Shown here: positions 18,235 through 25,359 of the stretch, piece by piece
Layout of the letters: each line of letters begins with the position of its first letter
Numbering within the stretch: the first letter of the stretch is position 1
DNA from: a virus
DNA length: 36,267 bases
Strand: one strand, 5' to 3'
Virus record (IMG/VR): IMGVR_UViG_3300034063_000604
Location: 1-36,267 of that record
The notes under the pieces: model-generated
Database searches by the model: none
What the model was told of the DNA's origin: nothing
What the model saw: only the letters and a program-made list of their open reading frames with translations
Position numbers and translations under genes: made by a program

Positions 18235-19089
18235 GTGTCCGATCTATCAGATTTTTTTCAATCAATAAGTGTAGCAAAAAGACAACAAAAAGAAGAACTT
18301 GAATCTATTTTAGGTTCTTCTTTTTTAGATGATTTGTGCGAAACTGTTATAGTAGATTTAAAGACTACTAAAAAAAAAGAAAAAGAACAAAAAGAAAAAC
18401 TAGAAGTTTTTGAACATTTAGTTGAAGAAATTGTAGAAAAAATTTCTGATGATCAGGAAGAAGAATTAATAGTAGAAGAACTTGAAGAAGAACCAGAACT
18501 GGTAGAACAATCTTTAGGTCTTCTCGCAGAACCATCTGAGGTTAAACAACAAAAAGATCCTCTTACTCCACTCAATCAAAACTTTGCAACACTTGAAGAT
18601 CTCAATAAGCATTATAATCTTTTAGTTAATAGAATTCAACAACAACTTTCCACATTAGGTGGTGGCGGTGAAACTCAATTAAGATACTTGGATGATGTTG
18701 TAGGTATTGCAACTAATTCTGGTGCATATAATGGAAAATATTTGCAATGGAACTCTACGACAAATAGAGCAGAATTTACCGATCCAAGTGACTCAGAAAA
18801 CACCACGGTAGTTTTTGTTACTGGTATTACTACATATTATCAGGCAACAAATACTGATGATTATATTGGTGTAAACGCGAATGTTCCCGTAGAAATTAGA
18901 TTGCCATCATCTCCTATTATTGGTAAAAAAATTACTGTAAAGGATGAGGGCAATAAGATATCTACATATAACATCACAGTCACAGTAGGTGCTGGAGTAA
19001 GTGTCGAAAACGATAATTCAGTTGTGATGAAAATAAATCATCAAAGTTTTACTTATTTTTACAACGGTTCTAACTGGTTTTTAGTATAA
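18235..19089 (+). CDS. gp68-like acidic coiled-coil fused to a beta domain (284 aa)
   Basis: The GTG start at 18235 is three bases after gp67. Residues 1-110 are charged and helical (KRQQKEELESILGSSFLDDL, then long Lys/Glu runs), as expected for a prohead core protein at the T4 gene 68 position. A short helix follows (ATLEDLNKHYNLLVNRIQQQ, about 122-141), then GGGG. The remaining ~135 residues are beta-type (GKYLQWNSTTNRAEFTD, GKKITVKDEG, QSFTYFYNGSNWFLV) and resemble C-terminal domains of virion surface proteins. T4 gp68 has 141 residues, so the beta domain is extra. The gp68 link is tentative. Confidence 0.68.
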   Translation: MSDLSDFFQSISVAKRQQKEELESILGSSFLDDLCETVIVDLKTTKKKEKEQKEKLEVFEHLVEEIVEKISDDQEEELIVEELEEEPELVEQSLGLLAEPSEVKQQKDPLTPLNQNFATLEDLNKHYNLLVNRIQQQLSTLGGGGETQLRYLDDVVGIATNSGAYNGKYLQWNSTTNRAEFTDPSDSENTTVVFVTGITTYYQATNTDDYIGVNANVPVEIRLPSSPIIGKKITVKDEGNKISTYNITVTVGAGVSVENDNSVVMKINHQSFTYFYNGSNWFLV

Positions 19090-20417
19090 TGTCATACAAT
19101 CCCCTTCCCCAACCTGCATCTATAGGATTTGGAACATTTGGTTCTACTGGTATCGTAACAGTTACCAATGTTCATCCTCTTCCAACTTACCTAGAAAACA
19201 TTGAAGTATCAAGTAAAGGAAGACTTAAGGTAACTACTCCAGAAACTATTTTCTTTAATACATTTCAATATGGAATTGAGACTGATGTATGGGATACTAG
19301 AGTTAGTGTTGGTGGAACAGCAGTTTGGGATTATATTATAAGTGGTGTTGGAATGTCTGTGACTTCTTCTGCAGGTTCAGAAGTCATTCGTCAAACTAAA
19401 AATGTGATGAGATACATTCCTGGAAGACCAGCAGAAATTGCTTTTGCTGTCAGATTAGAACAACCAAAATCGGGTGTCCGTAGAAGATTTGGTTTATTTG
19501 ATGGACAAGATGGGTTTTATTTTGAAGATGATGGTGGGGATTATGCATGTGTCATGATTAATAGTAATGGTCCAAGTGGCATTATTACTGAAAGATACTC
19601 TCGTTCTCAATGGAATGGGGATAAGTTAGATGGTAATGGACCAAGTGGTATTGTTGCTTCTCCCTCCGCACAGCAAATGATTGTTATGGAGTATGAGTGG
19701 TATGGCGCAGGACAGATTAAATTTCACTATGAAATAAATGGAAAAGTACATACCATTCATACAATCAATACAGGAAACAGACTTCCTTATCCTTGGTCTA
19801 AAACTCCTTTTCTTCCAATTCGTTTAGAAATTAAAAACACTACAGGGGTTTCTACTGGTCCTCATTATTTGTATCAAGGTTCTAATTCTTTAGTTTCCGA
19901 AGGATTTACTGAAAAGTTAGGCATTGCACAGAATGTTGGAACTGCAGTGACTGGTAGAATTTTACCAGTAGCACAAACGTATTATCCACTCATTTCAATT
20001 CGTCTAAAATCCACAGCACTTACAGGTATTGTTCTTCCAACATTCTTCCAAGCAGCAAGTTTGTATCAAGCAAGTCCAAGTCAAAATGCGACAGTTATTA
20101 GTTTAGGATATAAACTTATCCGAAATGCAAATTTGACTGGTGGAGCTTGGGTTGATATGCCAGATGAAAATGCTTTTACACAATACAATAGAACTGCTAC
20201 TGGAATTGGAACTGCAGGTATTGATTTGGATAGTGGATTTATCATCGGAGGAAATAGTGGTAGTGGCATTCGTTTAGATAAGGATACTGTCTATCAAATT
20301 GGTAGAAGTGGCATTGGAACAATTAGCGATACTCTCACTCTTGCAGTTGCAGTTTTGGATAGTGGTGTAACAAATGCAGTTGCTTATGGTGCGATGACTT
20401 GGATTGAGCAAAGATAA
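19089..20417 (+). CDS. Beta-rich virion structural protein (442 aa)
   Basis: The ATG overlaps the previous stop (TAATG), so the two genes are coupled. The protein is almost all beta and Gly/Ser/Thr-rich. Segments such as AFAVRLEQPKSGVRRRFGLF, DGFYFEDDGGDYACVMINS, and YEWYGAGQIKFHYEINGKVH look like a concanavalin- or jelly-roll-type fold. NGPSGI occurs twice (about residues 160 and 180). Similar proteins occur in marine myoviruses near head genes, but I know no defined function. Its place between prohead core and protease genes suggests a capsid accessory or head-fibre role (inference). Confidence 0.72.
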   Translation: MSYNPLPQPASIGFGTFGSTGIVTVTNVHPLPTYLENIEVSSKGRLKVTTPETIFFNTFQYGIETDVWDTRVSVGGTAVWDYIISGVGMSVTSSAGSEVIRQTKNVMRYIPGRPAEIAFAVRLEQPKSGVRRRFGLFDGQDGFYFEDDGGDYACVMINSNGPSGIITERYSRSQWNGDKLDGNGPSGIVASPSAQQMIVMEYEWYGAGQIKFHYEINGKVHTIHTINTGNRLPYPWSKTPFLPIRLEIKNTTGVSTGPHYLYQGSNSLVSEGFTEKLGIAQNVGTAVTGRILPVAQTYYPLISIRLKSTALTGIVLPTFFQAASLYQASPSQNATVISLGYKLIRNANLTGGAWVDMPDENAFTQYNRTATGIGTAGIDLDSGFIIGGNSGSGIRLDKDTVYQIGRSGIGTISDTLTLAVAVLDSGVTNAVAYGAMTWIEQR

Positions 20418-20420
20418 AAT

Positions 20421-20428
20421 ACTAAATA
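20421..20428 (+). promoter_or_regulatory. Late-type box (ACTAAATA) before the 173-residue gene
   Basis: Identical to the octamer before gp15, in a 34-base gap, 24 bases before the next ATG. Confidence 0.5.
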
Positions 20429-20451
20429 ACATATAAAAGGTATTAATAGCA

Positions 20452-20973
20452 ATGTCGGTTTTAAAAATTGTTCAAAGTGTGAATACATTGGCTGTTACTG
20501 GAACAGCTGCAACAACAAATGGAATTACACTGCAAAGTGGAATTTTGAGAGTTTCTGCGGCATCTACTGGTTGCCACATTCAAATTGGAGAAACTCCAGT
20601 TGCAACTACAAATGGTTTTTATGTAAGTCCAAATCAACCAGAATTGATTAAAGAAAGAGTTGCAAGACAGAGAATTGGGTCTACAACTACTGGAGCAACT
20701 ACATTAATTACTTTTGAAGAAAATGCTGGTAATCCATTTGTAGTTGGTGATTATGTAACCATTGAGAATACAAGTGCTGCAGGATTTAACACATCACACA
20801 ATCAAGTAACTGCTGCTACTGACAATTCAATTACTATCGCATTTAATAGTGCATCAATTACAGGAATTGGTATTACAAATGCAACTGTAGCAAGAAGCGT
20901 AAGAATTTCCGCAATTGCTGCAGGCACTGCAACGAATCTTCACGTTTCAGAAGTTCAAATTGCAGGTGGTTAA
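20452..20973 (+). CDS. Hypothetical beta-rich structural protein (173 aa)
   Basis: Thr/Ala/Ser/Gly-rich with short hydrophobic strands. The N-terminal half (VNTLAVTGTAATTNGITLQS, then GCHIQIGETPVATTNGFYVS) looks like a compact sandwich. The C-terminal half (NPFVVGDYVTIENTSAAGFN, then NSITIAFNS) looks like a second small beta module. It is a late gene by its upstream ACTAAATA box and lies directly before the protease. A head-decoration role is plausible, but no family is recognised. Confidence 0.7.
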   Translation: MSVLKIVQSVNTLAVTGTAATTNGITLQSGILRVSAASTGCHIQIGETPVATTNGFYVSPNQPELIKERVARQRIGSTTTGATTLITFEENAGNPFVVGDYVTIENTSAAGFNTSHNQVTAATDNSITIAFNSASITGIGITNATVARSVRISAIAAGTATNLHVSEVQIAGG

Positions 20974-20976
20974 ATA

Positions 20977-20984
20977 CATAAATA
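20977..20984 (+). promoter_or_regulatory. Late promoter box (CATAAATA) before gp21
   Basis: One mismatch to TATAAATA, just after the previous stop. By T4 spacing transcription would begin near 20990, leaving only about seven bases before the inferred gp21 start. Confidence 0.5.
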
Positions 20985-20996
20985 AAACATATTGAG

Positions 20997-21665
20997 CTGG
21001 CGGAAAAAACAATTAAACTAATCACAGAAGAAATTGAAAATGTAGAAGTTATCGTTGAGAATCGCAACGGTAAAAAATCCTTGTACATTGAAGGAGTTTT
21101 TCTTCAAGGAAACATTTGCAACCGTAATGGTAGAATGTATCCTATGAATGTATTGTCCCGCGAAGTGGGAAGATACAATGAAAACTTTATTCAAAAAGGT
21201 CGTGCTTTAGGAGAACTCGGTCATCCTGATGGTCCTACCGTCAATCTTGACCGTGTTTCTCATAAGATTGTTTCTCTTCGTCAAGAAGGAAACAACTACA
21301 TTGGAAAAGCAAAGATTCTCGAATCAACTCCAATGGGTAAAATTGCATCGTCACTTTTAAGTGAAGGTGTAAAACTCGGAGTTTCTTCTCGTGGAGTTGG
21401 TTCTCTCAAGCAAAGCAATGAAGGTTATAGCATGGTAGGAGAGGATTTTACTCTTGCTACTGCTGCTGACATTGTTGCTGACCCATCTGCTCCTGATGCA
21501 TTCGTATCTGGAATTATGGAAGGTAAAGATTGGGTTTGGGATAATGGAATTCTTCGTGAAAGAATTGCAGAGAGAACATATAAAAGAATAAATACATTAG
21601 TTGATCAAAAACGCTTGGATGAACAGAAATTGAATCTGTTCAATGACTTCCTTGCAAATCTTTAA
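20997..21665 (+). CDS. gp21: gp21-like prohead maturation protease, inferred CTG start
   Basis: Homology to T4 gp21 (S78-type serine protease) is clear: LYIEGVFLQGNICNRNGRMY at residues 29-48, GELGHPDGPTVNLDRVSHKI at 72-91 with the candidate catalytic His76, and GVSSRGVGSL at 128-137 with the nucleophile Ser130/131. PSAPDAFVSG follows at 163-172. The first standard start codon (TTG 21081) would delete conserved N-terminal sequence. The frame is open upstream and reads (L/M)AEKTIKLITEEIENVEV from CTG 20997, giving 222 residues (T4: 212). ATT 20991 is another possible start. It cleaves scaffold and capsid proteins after L/I-x-E. Confidence 0.85.
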   Translation: MAEKTIKLITEEIENVEVIVENRNGKKSLYIEGVFLQGNICNRNGRMYPMNVLSREVGRYNENFIQKGRALGELGHPDGPTVNLDRVSHKIVSLRQEGNNYIGKAKILESTPMGKIASSLLSEGVKLGVSSRGVGSLKQSNEGYSMVGEDFTLATAADIVADPSAPDAFVSGIMEGKDWVWDNGILRERIAERTYKRINTLVDQKRLDEQKLNLFNDFLANL

Positions 21666-21667
21666 AT

Positions 21668-21675
21668 TATAAATA
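21668..21675 (+). promoter_or_regulatory. Late promoter -10 box (TATAAATA) before gp22
   Basis: An exact consensus immediately after gp21, overlapping a second ATAAATA at 21673-21679. It is 37 bases before the gp22 ATG, the same spacing as for gp18 and gp23. Confidence 0.8.
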
Positions 21676-21711
21676 AATATAGATTTTAACAGGTAAAATC
21701 GGAGAGTTCAA

Positions 21712-22779
21712 ATGTCCCGTGGTAAAAACTTACAAGAAATGGAAGTAGGCACTGTTCAATCCAAGTCCGCAGTGAATGCATCGGCAAGTGCTCCAGATCC
21801 AATGCAGACTATGGCTGGTGTTAGTTATGAGGATTTAGGTGGTCCTGATCCATCAAATTACAGACCAGATGACGATTCAGCAAAGCTGAAGGATGCTGGT
21901 GCAGGTCTCAAGAAAGTTTCTCTCGTTGCTGCTAAAAAGGTAGCAAAAGAAGAGTATGAAGAGGTTGAAGAGGAAGCACTTGAAACCGAAGAAGAGTACG
22001 AAGAAGTTGAAGAGGAAGAAGTTTTTGAAGAAGAAGCACTTCCAGAAATCAACGATAATGTTGACATCGAAGATGATGTCAATGCTCTTCTCGTAGGTGA
22101 AGAACTTTCCGAAGGTTTCAAAGATAAAGCAAAAACTATTTTTGAAGCTGCTCTCAAGTCAAAAGTTATTGAGATGAGAGAAGCTTTTGAAGCACATTAT
22201 GAAGCAAAACTCGTTGAGGAAGTTGAAGTCCTCAAAGAAGAGTTAATTGAGAGAGTAGATTCTTATCTTGAGTATGTTGCTGATGAATGGTTTAACGAAA
22301 ATGTTCTGGCAATTGAGAAAGGTCTCAAGTCAGAACTTACAGAATCGTTCCTTGATGGACTCAAGGGACTTTTTGAAGAAAATTATGTATCAATCCCTGA
22401 AGATAAATATGATGTTGTTGAGAATATGGCAAATAAACTTGACGAAATGGAGACAAAACTCAACGAGCAGATTGAGAAAAACATTTTCCTGAACAAGCGT
22501 CTCGCAGAGTCGGTTGCAGATGGAATCCTGTTTGATGTTTCTGAGGGTCTGACGATTACTCAGAAAGAGAAGCTTGCTTCACTTGCCGAAAGTGTTGAGT
22601 TTGAGAGTGAAGAGTCTTATAGAGAGAAGCTTGAAGTATTGAAAGAATCATACTTCCAACAAGCTGCTCCATACAGAAGTGAAACCGAAACCCTTAACGA
22701 ATCCGCACAACCTGGCGTAGATTATTCTGACGCAATGAGTGCATACGTTAATGTGCTTTCCAAATCAGTTCAAAAGTGA
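21712..22779 (+). CDS. gp22: gp22-like major prohead scaffold protein
   Basis: The protein has 355 residues (T4: 269), is strongly acidic and mostly helical, and lies between the protease and the major capsid genes as in T4. An acidic tandem block occupies residues 80-110. The rest is coiled-coil rich (for example LNEQIEKNIFLNKRLAESVA at about 253-272). Candidate gp21 cleavage sites of the L-x-E type include ELSE|G at about residue 134. It forms the internal core around which gp23 assembles and is degraded at maturation. The Shine-Dalgarno sequence GGAGAG lies just upstream. Confidence 0.9.
   Translation: MSRGKNLQEMEVGTVQSKSAVNASASAPDPMQTMAGVSYEDLGGPDPSNYRPDDDSAKLKDAGAGLKKVSLVAAKKVAKEEYEEVEEEALETEEEYEEVEEEEVFEEEALPEINDNVDIEDDVNALLVGEELSEGFKDKAKTIFEAALKSKVIEMREAFEAHYEAKLVEEVEVLKEELIERVDSYLEYVADEWFNENVLAIEKGLKSELTESFLDGLKGLFEENYVSIPEDKYDVVENMANKLDEMETKLNEQIEKNIFLNKRLAESVADGILFDVSEGLTITQKEKLASLAESVEFESEESYREKLEVLKESYFQQAAPYRSETETLNESAQPGVDYSDAMSAYVNVLSKSVQK
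21949..22041 (+). repeat. Acidic tandem repeat in gp22
   Basis: Encodes two near-copies of EEYEEVEEEA/EEYEEVEEEE, separated by LETE and ending in FEEEAL. The DNA is a purine-rich GAA/GAG tract, prone to slippage, and may vary in copy number between relatives. Confidence 0.7.
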
Positions 22780-22788
22780 TTTAAATAT

Positions 22789-22796
22789 TATAAATC
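22789..22796 (+). promoter_or_regulatory. Late promoter -10 box (TATAAATC) before gp23
   Basis: Seven of eight consensus bases, 37 bases before the gp23 ATG. An AGAGG Shine-Dalgarno element follows at about 22819-22823. Confidence 0.65.
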
Positions 22797-22832
22797 GTAA
22801 ACACCCAAAACACAAAAAAGAGGTAAACGCAA

Positions 22833-24233
22833 ATGTTCAACGCAGAACATCTGCAGGAAAAGTGGGCACCACTCTTAGACCATAATGGTCTGGATCACAT
22901 CAAGGATCCCCATCGTAGAGCCGTAACCGCTGTCCTGTTAGAGAACCAAGAAAGATTCCTTCGTGAAGAGAGAGCATTCCTCTCCGAAGCTCCAACCGTT
23001 AACACCAACTCTGGTGCTAATGCTGGTTTTAGTGCTAATGCAAGTGCAACTGGTCCAGTTGCTGGTTTTGACCCTGTTCTGATCTCTCTGATCAGACGTT
23101 CAATGCCTAATCTGGTTGCTTATGATCTGGCTGGTGTTCAACCAATGAACGCTCCTACTGGTCTGATCTTTGCAATGCGTTCACGTTACACCAATCAGTC
23201 TGGTACTGAAGCACTGTTCAACGAAGTTGACACTGCATTCTCAGGTATCGGTACTACCAACGGTGCAATGGGTTCAACCAGCGCAGGTATGGTCAATGCT
23301 GCTGTTGGTCTGGGTACAACTGGTCAAGGTGGTTCAAACCCTGGTCTTCTGAATCCTTCTACTAACGCCACTCAAGCTGCTTACAGCGTTGGCGAAGGTA
23401 TGAGAACTGATGAGGCAGAAAACCTTGGTTCAGTTGGTGGTTCAGCATTCAACGAAATGGCTTTCTCAATCGAGAAAGTTACCGTTACTGCAAAGTCACG
23501 CGCACTGAAAGCTGAGTACTCACTGGAACTGGCACAAGACCTGAAGGCAATTCATGGTCTGAATGCTGAAGCAGAACTGGCTAACATTCTCTCCACTGAG
23601 ATTCTGGCTGAGATCAACCGCGAAGTTATCAGAACCATCTATAAGGTTGCTGAAACTGGTGCTCAAGTCAATACCCAAACTGCTGGTACTTTCAACCTTG
23701 ACGTTGACTCCAACGGTCGTTGGTCGGTTGAGAAGTTCAAGGGTCTGCTCTTCCAAATCGAGCGTGATGCAAACGCAATTGCACAGAGAACTCGTAGAGG
23801 AAAGGGTAACATCATCCTGTGCTCTGCTGACGTTGCTTCAGCACTGACCATGGCTGGTGTTCTCGATTACACCCCTGCACTCAATGCTAACCTGAACGTT
23901 GACGATACTGGCAATACCTTTGCTGGTGTTATCAATGGTAAGTACAGAGTCTACATTGATCCTTATTCGGCAAACGTTGCTGCAACTCAGTACTACGTTA
24001 TCGGTTATAAGGGTTCTTCACCTTATGATGCTGGTCTCTTCTACTGTCCTTATGTTCCTCTCCAAATGGTTCGTGCCGTTGGTGAGAACACATTCCAGCC
24101 TAAGATCGGCTTCAAGACCCGTTACGGAATGGTTGAGAACCCATTCTCGCAGGGTACTACCCAAGGTTCTGGCACTCTGACTGTTAATAGCAACCGCTAC
24201 TACAGAAGAGTTTCTGTTACCAACCTGATGTGA
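22833..24233 (+). CDS. gp23: gp23-like major capsid protein
   Basis: The protein has 466 residues (T4: 521 before cleavage). The N-terminus (WAPLLDHNGLDHIKDPHRRA) is the gp23 leader; FLSE|APTV at residues 49-56 is the likely gp21 cleavage site. Further gp23 motifs include LISLIRRSMPNLVAYDLAGV at about 75-94, VQPMNAPTGLIFAMRSRY at 94-111, ARALKAEYSLELAQDL-type sequence near 225, GNIILCSADVASAL near 325, and the C-terminal GFKTRYGMVENPF. Codon choice differs from neighbours (CTG, AAC, ACC, TTC), as expected for a very highly expressed gene. It is followed by a strong terminator. Confidence 0.97.
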   Translation: MFNAEHLQEKWAPLLDHNGLDHIKDPHRRAVTAVLLENQERFLREERAFLSEAPTVNTNSGANAGFSANASATGPVAGFDPVLISLIRRSMPNLVAYDLAGVQPMNAPTGLIFAMRSRYTNQSGTEALFNEVDTAFSGIGTTNGAMGSTSAGMVNAAVGLGTTGQGGSNPGLLNPSTNATQAAYSVGEGMRTDEAENLGSVGGSAFNEMAFSIEKVTVTAKSRALKAEYSLELAQDLKAIHGLNAEAELANILSTEILAEINREVIRTIYKVAETGAQVNTQTAGTFNLDVDSNGRWSVEKFKGLLFQIERDANAIAQRTRRGKGNIILCSADVASALTMAGVLDYTPALNANLNVDDTGNTFAGVINGKYRVYIDPYSANVAATQYYVIGYKGSSPYDAGLFYCPYVPLQMVRAVGENTFQPKIGFKTRYGMVENPFSQGTTQGSGTLTVNSNRYYRRVSVTNLM

Positions 24234-24255
24234 TTTATTTCACATAGTTCAGTGA

Positions 24256-24280
24256 GGGTCCCAAACGGGACCCTTTTTTT
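24256..24280 (+). terminator. Intrinsic terminator after gp23
   Basis: GGGTCCC (24256-24262), loop AAAC, GGGACCC (24267-24273), then seven T. It insulates the capsid transcript from the downstream genes. Confidence 0.93.
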
Positions 24281-24283
24281 ATG

Positions 24284-24291
24284 AATAAATA
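24284..24291 (+). promoter_or_regulatory. Late-type box (AATAAATA) before gp3
   Basis: One mismatch to consensus, directly after the terminator T-run, 25 bases before the next ATG. Its position after a terminator makes it functionally plausible. Confidence 0.55.
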
Positions 24292-24315
24292 TAGTTAAAG
24301 GAATTATTTTAGATC

Positions 24316-24909
24316 ATGTCAGAATCACCATTTTTGAGTCAGGTTTCGAATAGAAATTTTCTTTCCCCTATTGGATTTAAGTTTATTCTTACAAAAATTC
24401 CAAAGGTAGATTTTCTGTGCCAAACTGCAATGATCCCTTCAATTAGCATGGGAACAGCACAGCAACCATCTTACTTGAGAGACATTCCAGTTCCTGGAGA
24501 TAAAGCAATTTTTGAAGATCTCACACTTCGTTTTCTCATTGATGAAAACATGGAGAACTATCTCCAAATTTATAATTGGATTATTGGTCTTGCTTATCCA
24601 GAGACTCTAGAGCAATTTGCAAATCTCAAAGATTTAGATCCAATCAAAAGACCAGTAACTCCAAACGATTCTTATCAAAAATTTGCAGAATACTCCGATG
24701 CAACTCTGCAGATTTTAAATAGCAATTATAGAGTTAATAGACAAATTAAATTTAAAAACTTATTTCCAGTTTCTCTTTCAACACTGGAATTTGATGCTAC
24801 AAATAGAGATTATAATTATTTTACAGCAACGGCATCATTTAAATATTCTGGATACGAAATTCAAGATTCACAAGGACACAGATTAGACAACGGACCATCT
24901 AGATACTGA
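24316..24909 (+). CDS. gp3: gp3-like tail completion / tail-tube terminator protein
   Basis: The protein has 197 residues (T4 gp3: 176). Features: N-terminal FLSPIGFKFILTKIP, MIPSISMGTAQQPS, IPVPGDKAIFEDLTLRFLID, ENYLQIYNWIIGLAYPE, then a C-terminal PVSLSTLEFDATNRDYNYFT region. This pattern belongs to the tail-tube-like fold shared by tube terminators and gp19 paralogues. Cyanomyoviruses carry gp3 just after gp23, so position favours that call; a tube-like paralogue is the alternative. In T4, gp3 caps the tube and fixes its length. It is driven by its own late-type box. Confidence 0.72.
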   Translation: MSESPFLSQVSNRNFLSPIGFKFILTKIPKVDFLCQTAMIPSISMGTAQQPSYLRDIPVPGDKAIFEDLTLRFLIDENMENYLQIYNWIIGLAYPETLEQFANLKDLDPIKRPVTPNDSYQKFAEYSDATLQILNSNYRVNRQIKFKNLFPVSLSTLEFDATNRDYNYFTATASFKYSGYEIQDSQGHRLDNGPSRY

Positions 24910-24918
24910 TTTTTAATT

Positions 24919-25359
24919 ATGATTATGGATTTGGAAACAATTCAAAAAATGTGGGAAAAAGATTCTCACATCGACATTGATGAGATACACAATGAATCAA
25001 TTCAAGTATCTCAGTTACATGCAAAATATTATGACATTTTAAATAACTTAATACTACTAAGAGCAAGAGCAAAACAACAGGAAAAAAACATTCGCCATGA
25101 AAGATATGAATACTACACTGGAAAAGCAGATCCAGAAGTGTACATAAAAAATCCTTTTCCTAAAAAAATTAGAGATAAAGAAACTCTACAAAAATACTTA
25201 GATGCTGATGAAAAACTTTCTGAGATTGTATTGAAAATGGAATATTATGATGTAATGGTTAGTTACTTAGAAAGTATTATCAAACAAATCTTCAATAGAA
25301 GTTATCAAATCAAAAATTCAATCGAATGGCACAAATTTACTGCTGGTTATAATACATGA
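24919..25359 (+). CDS. uvsY: UvsY-like recombination mediator
   Basis: The protein has 146 residues (T4 UvsY: 137). The layout matches T4: N-terminal LETIQKMWEKDSHIDIDEIH, then YDILNNLILLRARAKQQEKN and RHERYEYYTGKADPEVY (T4 has KARLDYYSGRGD at this place), then KMEYYDVMVSYLESIIKQIF and a C-terminal IKNSIEWHKFTAG. UvsY loads the UvsX recombinase on gp32-covered single-stranded DNA. The ATG at 24919 or 24925 could be used. The gene ends in an ATGA overlap with uvsW, so the pair is coupled. Confidence 0.88.
   Translation: MIMDLETIQKMWEKDSHIDIDEIHNESIQVSQLHAKYYDILNNLILLRARAKQQEKNIRHERYEYYTGKADPEVYIKNPFPKKIRDKETLQKYLDADEKLSEIVLKMEYYDVMVSYLESIIKQIFNRSYQIKNSIEWHKFTAGYNT

Noticed and set aside
21081-21665. 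gp21 starting at TTG 21081
   Set aside because: It would remove 28 residues that match the conserved gp21 N-terminus and are open in frame upstream.
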